DNA of 64,000 bases from Verrucomicrobiales bacterium (GCA_029213265.1 JARGNG010000001.1:62822-126821); one strand, 5' to 3'; shown: positions 1 through 8,323, numbered from the stretch's first letter. Made by a program: numbers and translations. Notes: generated by a model not told the origin, from the sequence alone.

Positions 1-9
1 TCGCAAGAA

Positions 10-55
10 GGTGGCCGGTGGACTGCGAAACCACGCTCTCGCGAGCGCGGCTACC
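10..55. repeat. REP-like structured intergenic element
   Basis: Imperfect nested inverted repeat. An outer 8-bp stem pairs GGTGGCCG (10-17) with CGGCTACC (48-55, one G-U pair). It encloses two inner hairpins, GTGG/CCAC (18-21 with 31-34) and CGCTC/GAGCG (34-38 with 43-47) around a TCGC loop, so the folded form is a small cruciform. No gene covers it. Its form resembles dispersed REP elements, but no second identical copy was seen in this window. Confidence 0.45.
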
Positions 56-123
56 TTGAGATGACCCGCCACGGTTGAATAATTGAACGAATTTCGACTC
101 CGTGTTTCCAAGGAGTTGATTCG

Positions 124-888
124 ATGGCGGATTTTCTCCGTCTTCCGTTGTCAAAATCCATTTTATCTGATACCGAAACCTCAATGAATACTGGTTACGC
201 CAATCCTTATACTGTTGCCGATGCGGCTCCTTCCGAGCGCGCCGCTTTTATCCGGAGCACCTACATGCATCTGGGAATCGCCATTCTCGCCTTCATCGGG
301 GTGACTGCTTTTCTCCTCGGGCAAAGCTGGACTCCGGCCCTCGTAAGCAAGATGTCAGGAATGGGTTGGCTCGTCGTTCTTGGCGCCTTTATGGCCGTTT
401 CCTGGATTGCGGATCGATTCGCCCGCTCCGAGACATCTAAGGGGGTGCAATACCTGGGGCTCTTTATCTTCGTGATTGCCGAGGCCTTTATCTTCCTGCC
501 GCTTCTTTTCATTGCGGCGAATTTCGCGGCCGATGGACAGGTGATTTTGAAAGCCGGCATCACGACCGGATTTATTTTTGGCGGGCTCACCTTTGCTGCT
601 TTCGCGACGCGGAAAGACTTCTCGTTCCTTCGCAGCTTTCTCATGGTGGGTGGCTTTGTTGCCCTTGGCATCATCGTTGTATCCATCATTTTCGGATTCA
701 ATCTCGGAACGATCTTTGCGGGAGCGATGGCGATTTTTGCTTCCGTCAGTATTTTGTATAACACCTCGAACATCATTCACCACTACCGGCCCGATCAGTC
801 CGTATCGGCGGCGCTTGGTTTGTTCGCGAGCGTGGCTCTTCTTTTCTTCTACATCCTTCGGATTTTCCTCGCCTTTGGCCGGGACTGA
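124..888 (+). CDS. Bax inhibitor-1/YccA family membrane protein
   Basis: A 254-residue polytopic membrane protein of the BI-1/YccA (UPF0005) family. After a soluble N-terminus of about 45 residues, roughly seven hydrophobic segments run to the C-terminus, which ends in the family-like LRIFLAFGRD. Bacterial relatives (YccA, YbhL, YetJ) act in the inner membrane as pH-sensitive Ca2+ leak channels or FtsH modulators; which role applies here is unknown. The start at 124 is supported by AGGAG at 111-115, 8 nt upstream, one of the few clear Shine-Dalgarno sequences in the window. A second Met at residue 21 lacks one. A strong terminator follows, so the gene is probably monocistronic. Confidence 0.9.
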   Translation: MADFLRLPLSKSILSDTETSMNTGYANPYTVADAAPSERAAFIRSTYMHLGIAILAFIGVTAFLLGQSWTPALVSKMSGMGWLVVLGAFMAVSWIADRFARSETSKGVQYLGLFIFVIAEAFIFLPLLFIAANFAADGQVILKAGITTGFIFGGLTFAAFATRKDFSFLRSFLMVGGFVALGIIVVSIIFGFNLGTIFAGAMAIFASVSILYNTSNIIHHYRPDQSVSAALGLFASVALLFFYILRIFLAFGRD

Positions 889-911
889 TCTGTTGCTGTT
901 GTTTTGAGAAT

Positions 912-941
912 GCCGCCGGGAGAAACCCCGGCGGCTTTTTT
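912..941 (+). terminator. Rho-independent terminator after the BI-1 gene
   Basis: Nine-base perfect stem GCCGCCGGG (912-920) with CCCGGCGGC (927-935), loop AGAAAC, followed directly by TTTTTT (936-941). It lies 24 bases past the stop codon of the BI-1 gene. Confidence 0.9.
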
Positions 942-1052
942 GTGTCCGTCCAACAGGAACGCAGTGCGGAAACTGCACCACGTATGCGCGAGGTATTCGG
1001 CATTGCCGCGGGGTGCGGGATTTCCTATTTTTCAGACAACATTCAGAATCTT

Positions 1053-2555
1053 ATGAAAACACCCGACCAACCATCTTCCATCGACCGCCGCAAAGTTCTC
1101 AAGTACGGAGCCGGCTTCGGACTTGCCCTTGCCTGGCCCAACTCGAAAGTCATCGGGGCCAATGAAGACATTCGCGTCGGTATCATCGGCGTGAACGGTC
1201 GCGGAAAGTCACACATGGACGCCTTCGCCAAGATGAATGGGGTTCGCGTCACTGCACTTTGTGATTGCGATCCGGCTGTTCTCGATGCGCGGGTGAATAA
1301 AATGGCGGACCAGCAGAAGATCACTGTGCAGGGCTTCGCTGACATGCGTGAAATGTTCGACGGTGGAGAAATTGATGCCATGTCGACGGCGACCCCGAAC
1401 CACTGGCATACGCTCGCCGGGTTCTGGGCCATTCAGGCAGGAAAAGACGCCTATGTAGAAAAGCCGATTTCACACAACGTCTGGGAAGGTCGTCAATTGG
1501 TGAAGCTCGCACGCAAAAATGGGAAAATCTGTCAGGGCGGAACGCAGAGTCGCTCCATGGGATCCATTCAGGCTGCGGTGAAATTTGTGCAGGACGGCAA
1601 GCTCGGCAAAATCAAGTATGTGAAAGGAATGTGCTACAAGCCACGGACTTCGATTGGTAAAGGTGGCGGAGGCGAGATCCCCGAGGGCGTTGACTACAAT
1701 CTCTGGTGCGGACCGGCCAATCAGGAATCACCGCTCGGTCGGAGGCGTTTCCACTACGACTGGCACTGGTTTTACGAATACGGAAACGGCGACATGGGTA
1801 ACCAGGGGATCCACCAGATGGATGTGGCCCGGTGGTATCTGGGCGAGGACAAGATTGCCCCCCGCTCGATGAGTATTGGAGGCCGCCTTGGCTACGATGA
1901 TGACGGGGAAACGCCGAACACTCAGATCGTGTATCACGACTACGATGCCGCCCCGCTGATCTTCGAGACTCGCGGACTTCCCAGCGAGAAGAAGTATCAG
2001 GAAGACAACTGGGGTAAGAATATGAACCAGCCCGATGAGTTTCCGGGAGAGAGCGGCATTTCCGTCGTCGTGGTATGCGAGGGCGGCTGTGTTTACACCA
2101 ATGCCGGTGGCAAGGTGAAGATGAAAGATGCTGAAGGAAACGAAATGGAGGCACCGAAGGCCTTCGACACCGAAGACATTTTCACCAACTTCATCAGTGC
2201 CGTGAAGAGCCGAAAGGTTGAAGAGCAGTATGCTGATTGTGAAGAGACACACATTTCCAGTGCGCTTTGTCACACCGGCCTGATCTCCCATCGCCTTGGA
2301 TCGCAGATGACCAACGATGAGATTCTCGAGTCCATCAAAGACGACGCTACCCTGACCGATCGCTATCAGTCGATGTCAGATCATCTTGGGAAGAACGGAG
2401 TCAAGGTCGATGAGAAGAAAGTGGTTCTCGGGCCGATGGTAAAATTCAATCCGGAAACGGAATGGGCCGAAGGAAACGGCGAGCTCGACGAGCCGGCCAA
2501 CATTCTGGCGCGGAGAGAATACCGTAAGCCGTTTGTGGTTCCGGAAGTTCTCTGA
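1053..2555 (+). CDS. Gfo/Idh/MocA family oxidoreductase, Tat-exported
   Basis: A 500-residue NAD(P)-dependent sugar/cyclitol dehydrogenase-like protein. The N-terminus has a twin-arginine signal (RRKVLK, residues 12-17, then a hydrophobic stretch), followed by the Rossmann fingerprint VGIIGVNGRG (about 42-51) and the family EKP motif (136-138), whose Lys is the usual catalytic residue. The C-terminal alpha/beta domain contains the GNQGIHQMD segment. Length and architecture match the long secreted Gfo/Idh proteins abundant in Planctomycetota and Verrucomicrobiota. An earlier in-frame GTG at 942 overlaps the preceding terminator and would bury the signal peptide, so ATG 1053 is chosen. The substrate is unknown. 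It is flanked by terminators on both sides and is probably transcribed alone. Confidence 0.88.
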   Translation: MKTPDQPSSIDRRKVLKYGAGFGLALAWPNSKVIGANEDIRVGIIGVNGRGKSHMDAFAKMNGVRVTALCDCDPAVLDARVNKMADQQKITVQGFADMREMFDGGEIDAMSTATPNHWHTLAGFWAIQAGKDAYVEKPISHNVWEGRQLVKLARKNGKICQGGTQSRSMGSIQAAVKFVQDGKLGKIKYVKGMCYKPRTSIGKGGGGEIPEGVDYNLWCGPANQESPLGRRRFHYDWHWFYEYGNGDMGNQGIHQMDVARWYLGEDKIAPRSMSIGGRLGYDDDGETPNTQIVYHDYDAAPLIFETRGLPSEKKYQEDNWGKNMNQPDEFPGESGISVVVVCEGGCVYTNAGGKVKMKDAEGNEMEAPKAFDTEDIFTNFISAVKSRKVEEQYADCEETHISSALCHTGLISHRLGSQMTNDEILESIKDDATLTDRYQSMSDHLGKNGVKVDEKKVVLGPMVKFNPETEWAEGNGELDEPANILARREYRKPFVVPEVL

Positions 2556-2582
2556 TTCAATTTTTTGAGAGATTGTTAGAAC

Positions 2583-2616
2583 GCGGCAACTGTCAGTACT
2601 GGCAGTTGCCGCTTTT
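2583..2616 (+). terminator. Rho-independent terminator after the oxidoreductase
   Basis: Near-perfect 30-base palindrome (2583-2612) built on GCGGCAACTG and CAGTTGCCGC, with a central CAGTACTG and a T-G pair, followed by TTTT. It lies about 27 bases past the stop codon. Confidence 0.8.
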
Positions 2617-2686
2617 CTTGAAACGCCGGATTGGCGAGGTCTGAATTGGAATCGACTTGGAGAACGAGGTCCACTATTCTCAAGAC

Positions 2687-3166
2687 ATGATGAAGCAAGC
2701 CTTTGGAATCCTGAGTCTCACCTTGGTGGTGACATTCATTGGCATCCCGGTTCACGCACAAACCATCCCGGCGAACCCCCTGGTTCCGAAAGAATCGGGT
2801 GGAACATCGAAGAGAAGTCTCGGGGGAGGCGGGGATTTGGGAACAGCGACAGGCGCGAAGACGGATCCTTCGAAGCGAACGGTGGTGGTGCAATACGTCG
2901 CGGTGACACCGGTCCAGGACTGGACAAACATCGATGGGAAAACGATCCAGGCGCGATTGCTGGCCTTTTCCGCGCCGAATCCGGGCGAAGAGGGGCCCGT
3001 TGAAGTGATTCGTGAAGGCAAGGTGCGTATGCTCATTCCGGGGAAATCGAAGCCGGTTGACTACCCGCTTGCCAGTCTCACTCGGAATCATCGTGATGAG
3101 GTGGAGCAAATTGCGAAGGCCGCAGCAAAGGGGCCACCCAAAACAGAAGAGAAGAAAGAGGAATGA
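2687..3166 (+). CDS. Secreted small protein with SHD1-like domain
   Basis: A 159-residue protein with a Sec signal peptide (MMKQ start, hydrophobic core, cleavage likely after VHA). The middle is low-complexity and Gly/Thr/Lys-rich. The C-terminal half (about 85-145) fits the small SLA1-homology-1 (SHD1)-like fold common in Planctomycetota and Verrucomicrobiota: a Trp, then DGKTIQARLLAF, a strand with VIREGKVRMLIP, then YPLASLT before a helix. It ends in a charged Lys/Glu tail. Its stop codon overlaps the next start by 4 bases (ATGA), implying translational coupling to the TIM-barrel gene. The ATG at 2687 is chosen because it starts the signal peptide; 2690 is equally possible. The SHD1 assignment is by pattern only. 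Confidence 0.65.
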   Translation: MMKQAFGILSLTLVVTFIGIPVHAQTIPANPLVPKESGGTSKRSLGGGGDLGTATGAKTDPSKRTVVVQYVAVTPVQDWTNIDGKTIQARLLAFSAPNPGEEGPVEVIREGKVRMLIPGKSKPVDYPLASLTRNHRDEVEQIAKAAAKGPPKTEEKKEE

Positions 3167-3999
3167 AACGACACCTGCTCACTTTTCTTTTCTGTCTGGT
3201 TTCCTTTTCAGCCGACTCCGGCGAGATCCCGGGGAATTTTCGAAAAGAGAGTCTGGTCGCGTGGTGCATCGTCCCCTTTGACGCGAAGAAACGAGGTCCT
3301 GAAGCGCGGGCTGAGATGGTCCATGCACTGGGGATTAGCCGCGTTGCCTATGACTGGAGGAAGGAGCACATCCCCACCTTTGAGGAGGAGATTCTCGCCT
3401 ACCAAAAACATGGCATCGAGATGTTCGCATTCTGGGGAGGTCACGAGGATGCCTTCGCGCTTTTCGAGAAATACGAAATCCATCCACAGATTTGGAGGAC
3501 ACTTTCCGGGGAAAAGGGTACCTCTCAGGAGGAAAAAGTGCAATCAGCTGCCGATGCGATGGAACCCCTTGCCAGGAGATCGGGAGAAGCCGGCTGTGCT
3601 TTCGGCCTCTACAATCACGGAGGCTGGGGCGGGGAGCCGGACAACCTGATCGCGGTTTGTTTAGAACTGCGGAAGAGAGGTCACGGGCACGTCGGAATCG
3701 TTTACAACTTTCACCATGCCCATGATCATCTCGAGGACTGGGACGAGTCCTTTGCCGGGATAAAGCCTTATCTCCTCTGTCTCAATCTCAATGGAATCGT
3801 TCCCGCCGGGGACAAGGCGGGGAAAAAGATTCTGACGATTGGCGAAGGAACGGAGGAAGCGCAGATGATCAAAGGGGTCATCGAGAGAGGCTACGAGGGT
3901 CCAATCGGGATTCTGGACCACCGCAACGAGACCGATAGTGCGGAAACTCTTCAGGAAAATCTGGACGGATTGAAAAAGGTGTTCGCCGCAGAAAAGTAG
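3163..3999 (+). CDS. Secreted sugar phosphate isomerase/epimerase-like TIM barrel
   Basis: A 278-residue protein with a Sec signal peptide (MKRHLLTFLFCLVSFS) and an AP_endonuc_2/xylose-isomerase-like TIM barrel. Recognisable pieces are the early strand and helix around VAYDWR, FAFWGGHED near 85, GLYNHGGWGG near 145, the strand VGIVYNFHHAHDH and the late LDHRNETDS. Relatives in these phyla are annotated as sugar phosphate isomerase/epimerase, but export makes a phosphorylated substrate unlikely. It overlaps the upstream SHD1-like gene by ATGA, so the two are probably co-translated and may act together in the periplasm. Confidence 0.75.
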   Translation: MKRHLLTFLFCLVSFSADSGEIPGNFRKESLVAWCIVPFDAKKRGPEARAEMVHALGISRVAYDWRKEHIPTFEEEILAYQKHGIEMFAFWGGHEDAFALFEKYEIHPQIWRTLSGEKGTSQEEKVQSAADAMEPLARRSGEAGCAFGLYNHGGWGGEPDNLIAVCLELRKRGHGHVGIVYNFHHAHDHLEDWDESFAGIKPYLLCLNLNGIVPAGDKAGKKILTIGEGTEEAQMIKGVIERGYEGPIGILDHRNETDSAETLQENLDGLKKVFAAEK

Positions 4000-4019
4000 G
4001 CACCTTCGAAAAGAAGGCG
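3990..4019 (-). terminator. Possible terminator for the shikimate kinase gene
   Basis: On the minus strand a 7-bp stem (CGCCTTC with GAAGGTG, 4019-4013 and 4007-4001, one G-U pair) and TTTTC loop are followed by CCTACTTTTC. The uridine run is short, so this is a moderate candidate between convergent genes. Confidence 0.4.
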
Positions 4020-4046
4020 GCCGGTCGGGCACGGGCGCCAGCTGCT

Positions 4047-4601
4047 TCACCCCATTCCCAATGCGACTCTCGTGGACTCCGTCACTCCAAACGAAGTTTC
4101 ATCCAGGGTCAGCCCATCGGTCGCCACGGATAGATCGTTCGCCTTTTCGTAGAGGCCGACACGTTCGTCGAGCAGATTCCGAATCGTTTCCTCCGGGTCG
4201 TCCGTCTGAAGGAGGGGCCGGTTCCGGTTTCTTTGAACCCGTTCGTAGATCGTTTCCGGAGAAGCCTTCAGCCAAATGACATAGCCGGCTTTCTTCAGGA
4301 TCTCCAGGTTTTCCGGACGAGTGATGATACCTCCTCCGGTGGAAATGACCTGATCGACCCCGGCAGCGCAGTCTTGAAGGACTTCTGTTTCGAGCTTTCG
4401 GAAGGCCTCTTCGCCATCTTCCTCAAAAATTTTTGGAATCTTCTTCCCGGCCCTTTTTGCGACCAATTGATCCGTATCAACAAAGCGGAACCCAAGGCTT
4501 TTCGCCACGCGTTTTCCGATCGTGGTTTTCCCCGTGCCCATAAATCCGATCAAAATCAGATTGCGACTCCGCTGGTGTGTCGTATTCACTACCCTAAGCA
4601 T
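4047..4601 (-). CDS. aroK: Shikimate kinase
   Basis: A 184-residue cytoplasmic kinase that phosphorylates shikimate at the 3-hydroxyl in aromatic amino acid synthesis. Walker A is GFMGTGKTT (19-27). The DTD pair (43-45) supplies Mg2+/shikimate-binding Asp, STGGG (87-91) is the shikimate-binding glycine motif, and RNRNRPLL is the lid region with its Arg. Length fits the family (about 170-190). The reading frame continues upstream to Met codons at 4628 and 4700, but 4601 gives the usual short N-terminus; no start has a good Shine-Dalgarno sequence. It is divergent from the Sua5 gene, and a start upstream of 4679 would overlap it. Confidence 0.9.
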   Translation of the reverse strand: MLRVVNTTHQRSRNLILIGFMGTGKTTIGKRVAKSLGFRFVDTDQLVAKRAGKKIPKIFEEDGEEAFRKLETEVLQDCAAGVDQVISTGGGIITRPENLEILKKAGYVIWLKASPETIYERVQRNRNRPLLQTDDPEETIRNLLDERVGLYEKANDLSVATDGLTLDETSFGVTESTRVALGMG

Positions 4602-4678
4602 AGCGAGATTGAGGCGGATTCCCAACATTTTCGGATTTTCCGAGGATGGGGTTCTTTTCCCTCTCGCCGTATCAATCC

Positions 4679-5713
4679 ATGGAAACAGAAATCGCGACAA
4701 CAGATAACGAAGTCAATACCAACGAGGCAGTGCGCAGTGCCGTCGGCCTGTTGCAGTCCGGAGACGTGGTCGCGTTACCGACGGAAACGGTCTATGGGCT
4801 GGCAGCCGATGCCCTTGATCCGGACGCTGTCGAAAAGGTTTTCGCCGCCAAGGGTCGTCCCCATTTTGACCCGCTTATCGTTCACCTGCCGCACAAGGAT
4901 AACGTCTACGAAGTGGCGGAAGTGCCGAAGGAAATTCACAAGACGGTCGTGCAGTTGATCGAGACGTTTTGGCCGGGGCCGCTGACGCTGGTTCTCCCGA
5001 GAAAGCCGGTCATTCCGGATATTGTCACTGGTGGTCTCGCGACGGTTGCAGTTCGTCAGTCTCATCATCCTGTCTTCCATCGAATCCTGCGAAATTTCGG
5101 AGGGCCGGTCGCCGCTCCGAGTGCCAATCTTTTCGGCCAACTGAGTCCCACTTCCGCCCAGGCCGTGATGGATCAGATGGAGGGGAGAATTCCCCTGATC
5201 GTCGACGGTGGAGCCTGTGCCCGCGGGCTCGAGTCTACAATCGTGCGGGTTCTTCCGGGAGAGAAAAAGCCTGTCATCGAGGTGCTCCGTCCCGGACCCA
5301 TCACCGAGATTGAGTTGAAGAAATTCGGGAAAGTTGTTTTTGCGGAAAGAAATGAAGACGTCGAGAATTCGGTTCCGGAGGCTCCGGGAATGCTGGCGAA
5401 TCACTATGCTCCGCAAAAGCCCTTGCGTCTGCTGGAGTGCCCGGAGGATTTTGTTCCGGAGGACGGAAAGACCTATGCGCTGCTCAGTTATCGCGGGCAG
5501 CCCAAGGATGGATTTATCGACCTGCACGACTGGGCGGAAGTAGTCGTATTGAGTCCCGGTTCAGGCCGGGTTGCCGAAGCAGGCATTCGTCTTTTCCATA
5601 TGATCCGTCAGCTGGACCAACTCGATGTGGATGAAATCATCTCTGAACCGTTCCCGGATCGCGGGGTCGGAAAGGCCATTCTCGATAAGTTGCGCAAGGC
5701 GTCTGTGAAGTAA
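4679..5713 (+). CDS. L-threonylcarbamoyladenylate synthase, full-length Sua5 type
   Basis: A 344-residue enzyme that makes threonylcarbamoyl-AMP from Thr, bicarbonate and ATP for the t6A37 modification of ANN-decoding tRNAs. The YrdC domain (about 15-210) has PTETVYGL (34-41), the KGRP motif (58-61) with DPLIVHL, and SANLFGQLSPT. The linker PGMLANHYAP leads into a C-terminal Sua5 domain (about 225-340), so this is the long Sua5 form rather than the short TsaC. ATG 4679 is chosen because upstream residues are not family-like. It is convergent with queE, whose stop lies 6 bases away. Confidence 0.92.
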   Translation: METEIATTDNEVNTNEAVRSAVGLLQSGDVVALPTETVYGLAADALDPDAVEKVFAAKGRPHFDPLIVHLPHKDNVYEVAEVPKEIHKTVVQLIETFWPGPLTLVLPRKPVIPDIVTGGLATVAVRQSHHPVFHRILRNFGGPVAAPSANLFGQLSPTSAQAVMDQMEGRIPLIVDGGACARGLESTIVRVLPGEKKPVIEVLRPGPITEIELKKFGKVVFAERNEDVENSVPEAPGMLANHYAPQKPLRLLECPEDFVPEDGKTYALLSYRGQPKDGFIDLHDWAEVVVLSPGSGRVAEAGIRLFHMIRQLDQLDVDEIISEPFPDRGVGKAILDKLRKASVK

Positions 5714-5719
5714 AAACAC

Positions 5720-6454
5720 TCAGACTCCTCTCCCGGATCCGAAGAGGCGCAGGTGGAGGCGGTCGGAGTAGTGAAAGCCCTCGTCCATGGCAAGATCGGC
5801 AACAAAGCCCTGATTCTTCTCCAACTCCTCAGCGGTGCCGGCCTTCGCCATAAGAAAGACGTGATCGCCGGGAATCCCCGAGTCTCTCACGAGTGAGGTC
5901 ACTTCAGTGAAGTCTTCGGGAGTGGCAATCACAAACTTAAAGTCCGCTTTCCCGGTGGAAGCGAGGGAGGAAAGAACGTCGGGCTTCCACCGGTCTTCGA
6001 GAGTTACCCCGGAATTCGCCAACTTGGGGGAGACATTGATCTGGGAAATTTTTTCGAGAAATTCCGCCCCGGGAAGAAGGGTCCCGTTCGTTTCGATTTC
6101 AAAGGAGCCTGACAAGACCCCCATCAGTGTAAGCCATGCATTTTCCTGGAGAAGGGGCTCCCCTCCCGTGAGGACGTAGTTCTGACAGGGATACGCAGTA
6201 ACTGCTTCGCAAATTTCCTCGATGCTGAAGTCGATGATCTGTTCTTCGCGGCGATACTTCGCATCGGACTCGTGTTGGTAGGTGGTGTCTTCCCAATTCC
6301 AGGTATACGGCGTATCGCACCACACGCAGTGGAGGTTGCAGAGCGAAGAACGAATGAAAACGGAAGGCTTACCCGTGTTTCGTCCCTCTCCCTGCAGAGT
6401 ATAAAAAATTTCCGGACGGCCGTCCGGCATTCGTGCCAGTTTCATTTGTGGCAC
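5720..6454 (-). CDS. queE: 7-carboxy-7-deazaguanine synthase
   Basis: A 244-residue radical SAM enzyme converting 6-carboxytetrahydropterin to 7-carboxy-7-deazaguanine in queuosine/preQ0 synthesis. The N-terminal EIFYTLQGEG segment and the CX3CX2C cluster motif in CNLHCVWCDT (Cys 39, 43, 46) are diagnostic, followed by LTGGEPLLQ. An insertion after the cluster (about residues 53-75) is typical of the E. coli-like branch. A second Met at residue 4 is possible. It lies 9 bases downstream of the frameshifted lipoprotein gene on the same strand. Other queuosine genes are not in the window. Confidence 0.92.
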   Translation of the reverse strand: MPQMKLARMPDGRPEIFYTLQGEGRNTGKPSVFIRSSLCNLHCVWCDTPYTWNWEDTTYQHESDAKYRREEQIIDFSIEEICEAVTAYPCQNYVLTGGEPLLQENAWLTLMGVLSGSFEIETNGTLLPGAEFLEKISQINVSPKLANSGVTLEDRWKPDVLSSLASTGKADFKFVIATPEDFTEVTSLVRDSGIPGDHVFLMAKAGTAEELEKNQGFVADLAMDEGFHYSDRLHLRLFGSGRGV

Positions 6455-6463
6455 TGTAACGCC

Positions 6464-7553
6464 TTATCGACGTGCGACAATGATGCAGGCGCGGCCCGGG
6501 TTGAGCAGATACCCCATGCCGAAGGACATCGGCTTGACCGGAGGAGAGCCGTTTTGGTAGGCGGCTACCAAATCAGGTGGGTGCTGCGAACTGAAGGTGC
6601 CAATCGGGCCCTGGTAGTTATCGTAGAGGGTGATCCGCATGCCGCTGTCTTTCAGGTAGCGGTAGGGAATGCCGGGGGGGGCTGAACGATGCCCCGGGTG
6701 TTTTTAACAATGTAGTCGCGGACCGAAGAGAAACTGCTTCCGTGCATCAGATAGCTCGCGCTTTTCACGAAGGTGACAGGTGATCCTTTGCTGCTGACAA
6801 ACTGAAGAGGTCGGCGATCTCCCAGCCCACCGTTGGAGAGGTCTTCCTTGAAGTAGTAAATATTTTTCCGCCCGCACGGATGTGCCACCCGGGGCAGGCC
6901 GATCCGGCGGACCGGGAAGTGAGGTTCCCGCCGGGACCGATGCCCACTGCGGAAACGGAGGAAACAGGCTGGCCGTTTCTCGCGATCTGAGCGAGGAGAA
7001 GAGGCAGCGTTCCCCGCAACGAGGTGCTTTGCAGATCAACGCGCATTTCCCTGGTGATGAAGTAGCTTGCGCCGGTAACGGTGCGGAGAGATCCGGCAAT
7101 GCCACCAAGCCCGCGGCTCAATTCGCTTGCGCTGAGGGTGGAAAGATCGGGCATGGCATCCGTGCCTTCCAGACCGACAAGCACATAGTGGCCGGCGCCC
7201 GGAAAGAGAGCACCGGCGTGGAGATAGTCCGGTCCGCCAAAAGGATAGAAGAGAACTCCCGGAGAAATCAGCCCGGAGAGGTTGGATCGAAACCCGCGAA
7301 TGTGACTGCGTCGACCGGAGTGATTCGACCAGAGTCCATCCATGCGGGATTGATGGCCCTTCCACTCGGAAGAGTTTCGACTGAGAGCCAGTTCGCTTCT
7401 CGCGCTTCCACTCATGCCGGCGAGATACCTTGCCGTGTCGTTAATTCCGCTGCCGCCGGACGAGGAGCCTCCTCCCGAGTTGGACACACAACTGGTGAGG
7501 GTGACGAGAGAACAACCCGCAACGATCGCGGGTACGAGAGTTCGAATTTTTAT
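6464..7553 (-). pseudogene. Lipoprotein gene with two apparent one-base deletions and no standard start
   Basis: A reading frame beginning with a lipoprotein signal peptide (KIRTLVPAIVAGCSLVTLTSC, lipobox LTSC near 7490) runs in three pieces: 7553 to about 6890, about 6888 to 6680, and about 6678 to the stop at 6464. Each break needs one added base and lies at a G/C run: CCCCGGG near 6890 and an 8-base G run at 6674-6681. Restored, it encodes about 363 residues with no family I recognise; conserved-looking segments are SYFITREMRVDL, KNIYYFKEDL and ITLYDNYQG. The position expected for the start reads ATA AAA; the nearest in-frame GTG (7487) would remove the signal. Either a decaying gene or homopolymer errors in the assembly. 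Confidence 0.7.
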
Positions 7554-7635
7554 AGCGGCAGATAAGTTTCGGATACCTTAACTACCAAGCAGCTTTCCTT
7601 TTTGCAAGAAAATTGCCCGTGACGAACGGGGCATC

Positions 7636-8265
7636 TCAGGATGGAACCATGGTCACTTTTTCGGTGATATCACCCCGCTTCGATTCCGGCCATTCCTCGC
7701 CTTTGGGCCAGCCTAGATAGAAAAAACCGAGGCACTTGTCGCGGGCATCACTCAGACCGAGCCACTCCCTCATTTCATCAGTATAGACAATCGGCGGGGA
7801 AGACCAGAACGCCGCCATACCCAGGGCGGAGGCTGTTAGATGCATGTTTTGCACAGCGCAGGCAACGGCTTCGATTTCCTCGATTTCAGGAATCTTTTCG
7901 ATCTCCTGCCGTTTCATTCCGACCGCGATCACAACCGGGGCGAGAAGGGGTTGCGTGCCCAGCTTTTCGAGTTTGTCAGGCCGCACGGCATCTTCAGGCG
8001 TCACTTTTCGGTAGAGGGACTGACAGAAATCGGCGAGCCTCTGCCGTCCATCGCCGGAGAAAATGAAAAACCGCCAGGGTTCTGTCATACCGTGGCTCGG
8101 AGCCCAGTTGGCGTTCTCCAGAATCGCTGCGAGGTGGGTGTTCTCAATGAGCTTCTCCGACATGTCCTGCGGCTTGATGGTGCGTCGTCGGCGGATCAGC
8201 GCATTGGCAGCGGCGAGTCGCAGGGAAAGGGGGTCGAGTGGGGGAGTATCGGATTCTTCGCTCAT
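7636..8265 (-). CDS. Nitroreductase family protein
   Basis: A 209-residue FMN-dependent oxidoreductase of the nitroreductase (YdjA-like) group. Characteristic parts are the early basic loop IRRRRTIKPQDM, which binds FMN phosphate, the helix ILENANWAPSHGMTEPWRF, the ACAVQNMHLTASALGMAAFW segment and the C-terminal FFYLGWPKGEEWPESKR. The family reduces nitro, quinone or enone substrates with NAD(P)H; the specific substrate is unknown. No signal peptide, so cytoplasmic. It is the last gene before the hairpin at 8281-8323 on this strand and is probably transcribed separately from the hydrolase upstream. Confidence 0.85.
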   Translation of the reverse strand: MSEESDTPPLDPLSLRLAAANALIRRRRTIKPQDMSEKLIENTHLAAILENANWAPSHGMTEPWRFFIFSGDGRQRLADFCQSLYRKVTPEDAVRPDKLEKLGTQPLLAPVVIAVGMKRQEIEKIPEIEEIEAVACAVQNMHLTASALGMAAFWSSPPIVYTDEMREWLGLSDARDKCLGFFYLGWPKGEEWPESKRGDITEKVTMVPS

Positions 8266-8280
8266 AGCGGGCGGGGGATG

Positions 8281-8323
8281 GTAGGACAGCGTGCCGAAAT
8301 CGACAAGTCGGGATTCCCGCTAC
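8281..8323. repeat. Small inverted-repeat element at the end of the hydrolase gene
   Basis: GTAG (8281-8284) pairs with CTAC (8320-8323). Inside is the hairpin CGA-CAAG-TCG (8301-8310), with flanking AAT and ATT complementary across it. The element overlaps the stop codon of the hydrolase gene. Its size and GTAG/CTAC ends resemble the element at 10-55, so both may belong to a dispersed REP-like class. Confidence 0.3.

Noticed and set aside
1-78. Tail of an upstream gene (open frame ending in TGA at 76-78)
   Set aside because: The 25 codons are explained by the structured repeat at 10-55, and the sequence has no recognisable protein character; too short to support.
942-1052. Earlier GTG start for the first Gfo/Idh gene
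   Set aside because: It coincides with the T-run of a strong terminator and would place 37 residues before a clear twin-arginine signal.
6765-7487. Stand-alone 240-codon gene starting at GTG 7487
   Set aside because: The frame continues upstream into an in-frame lipoprotein signal, and the downstream frames continue the protein after single-base shifts, so this is a fragment of one broken gene.
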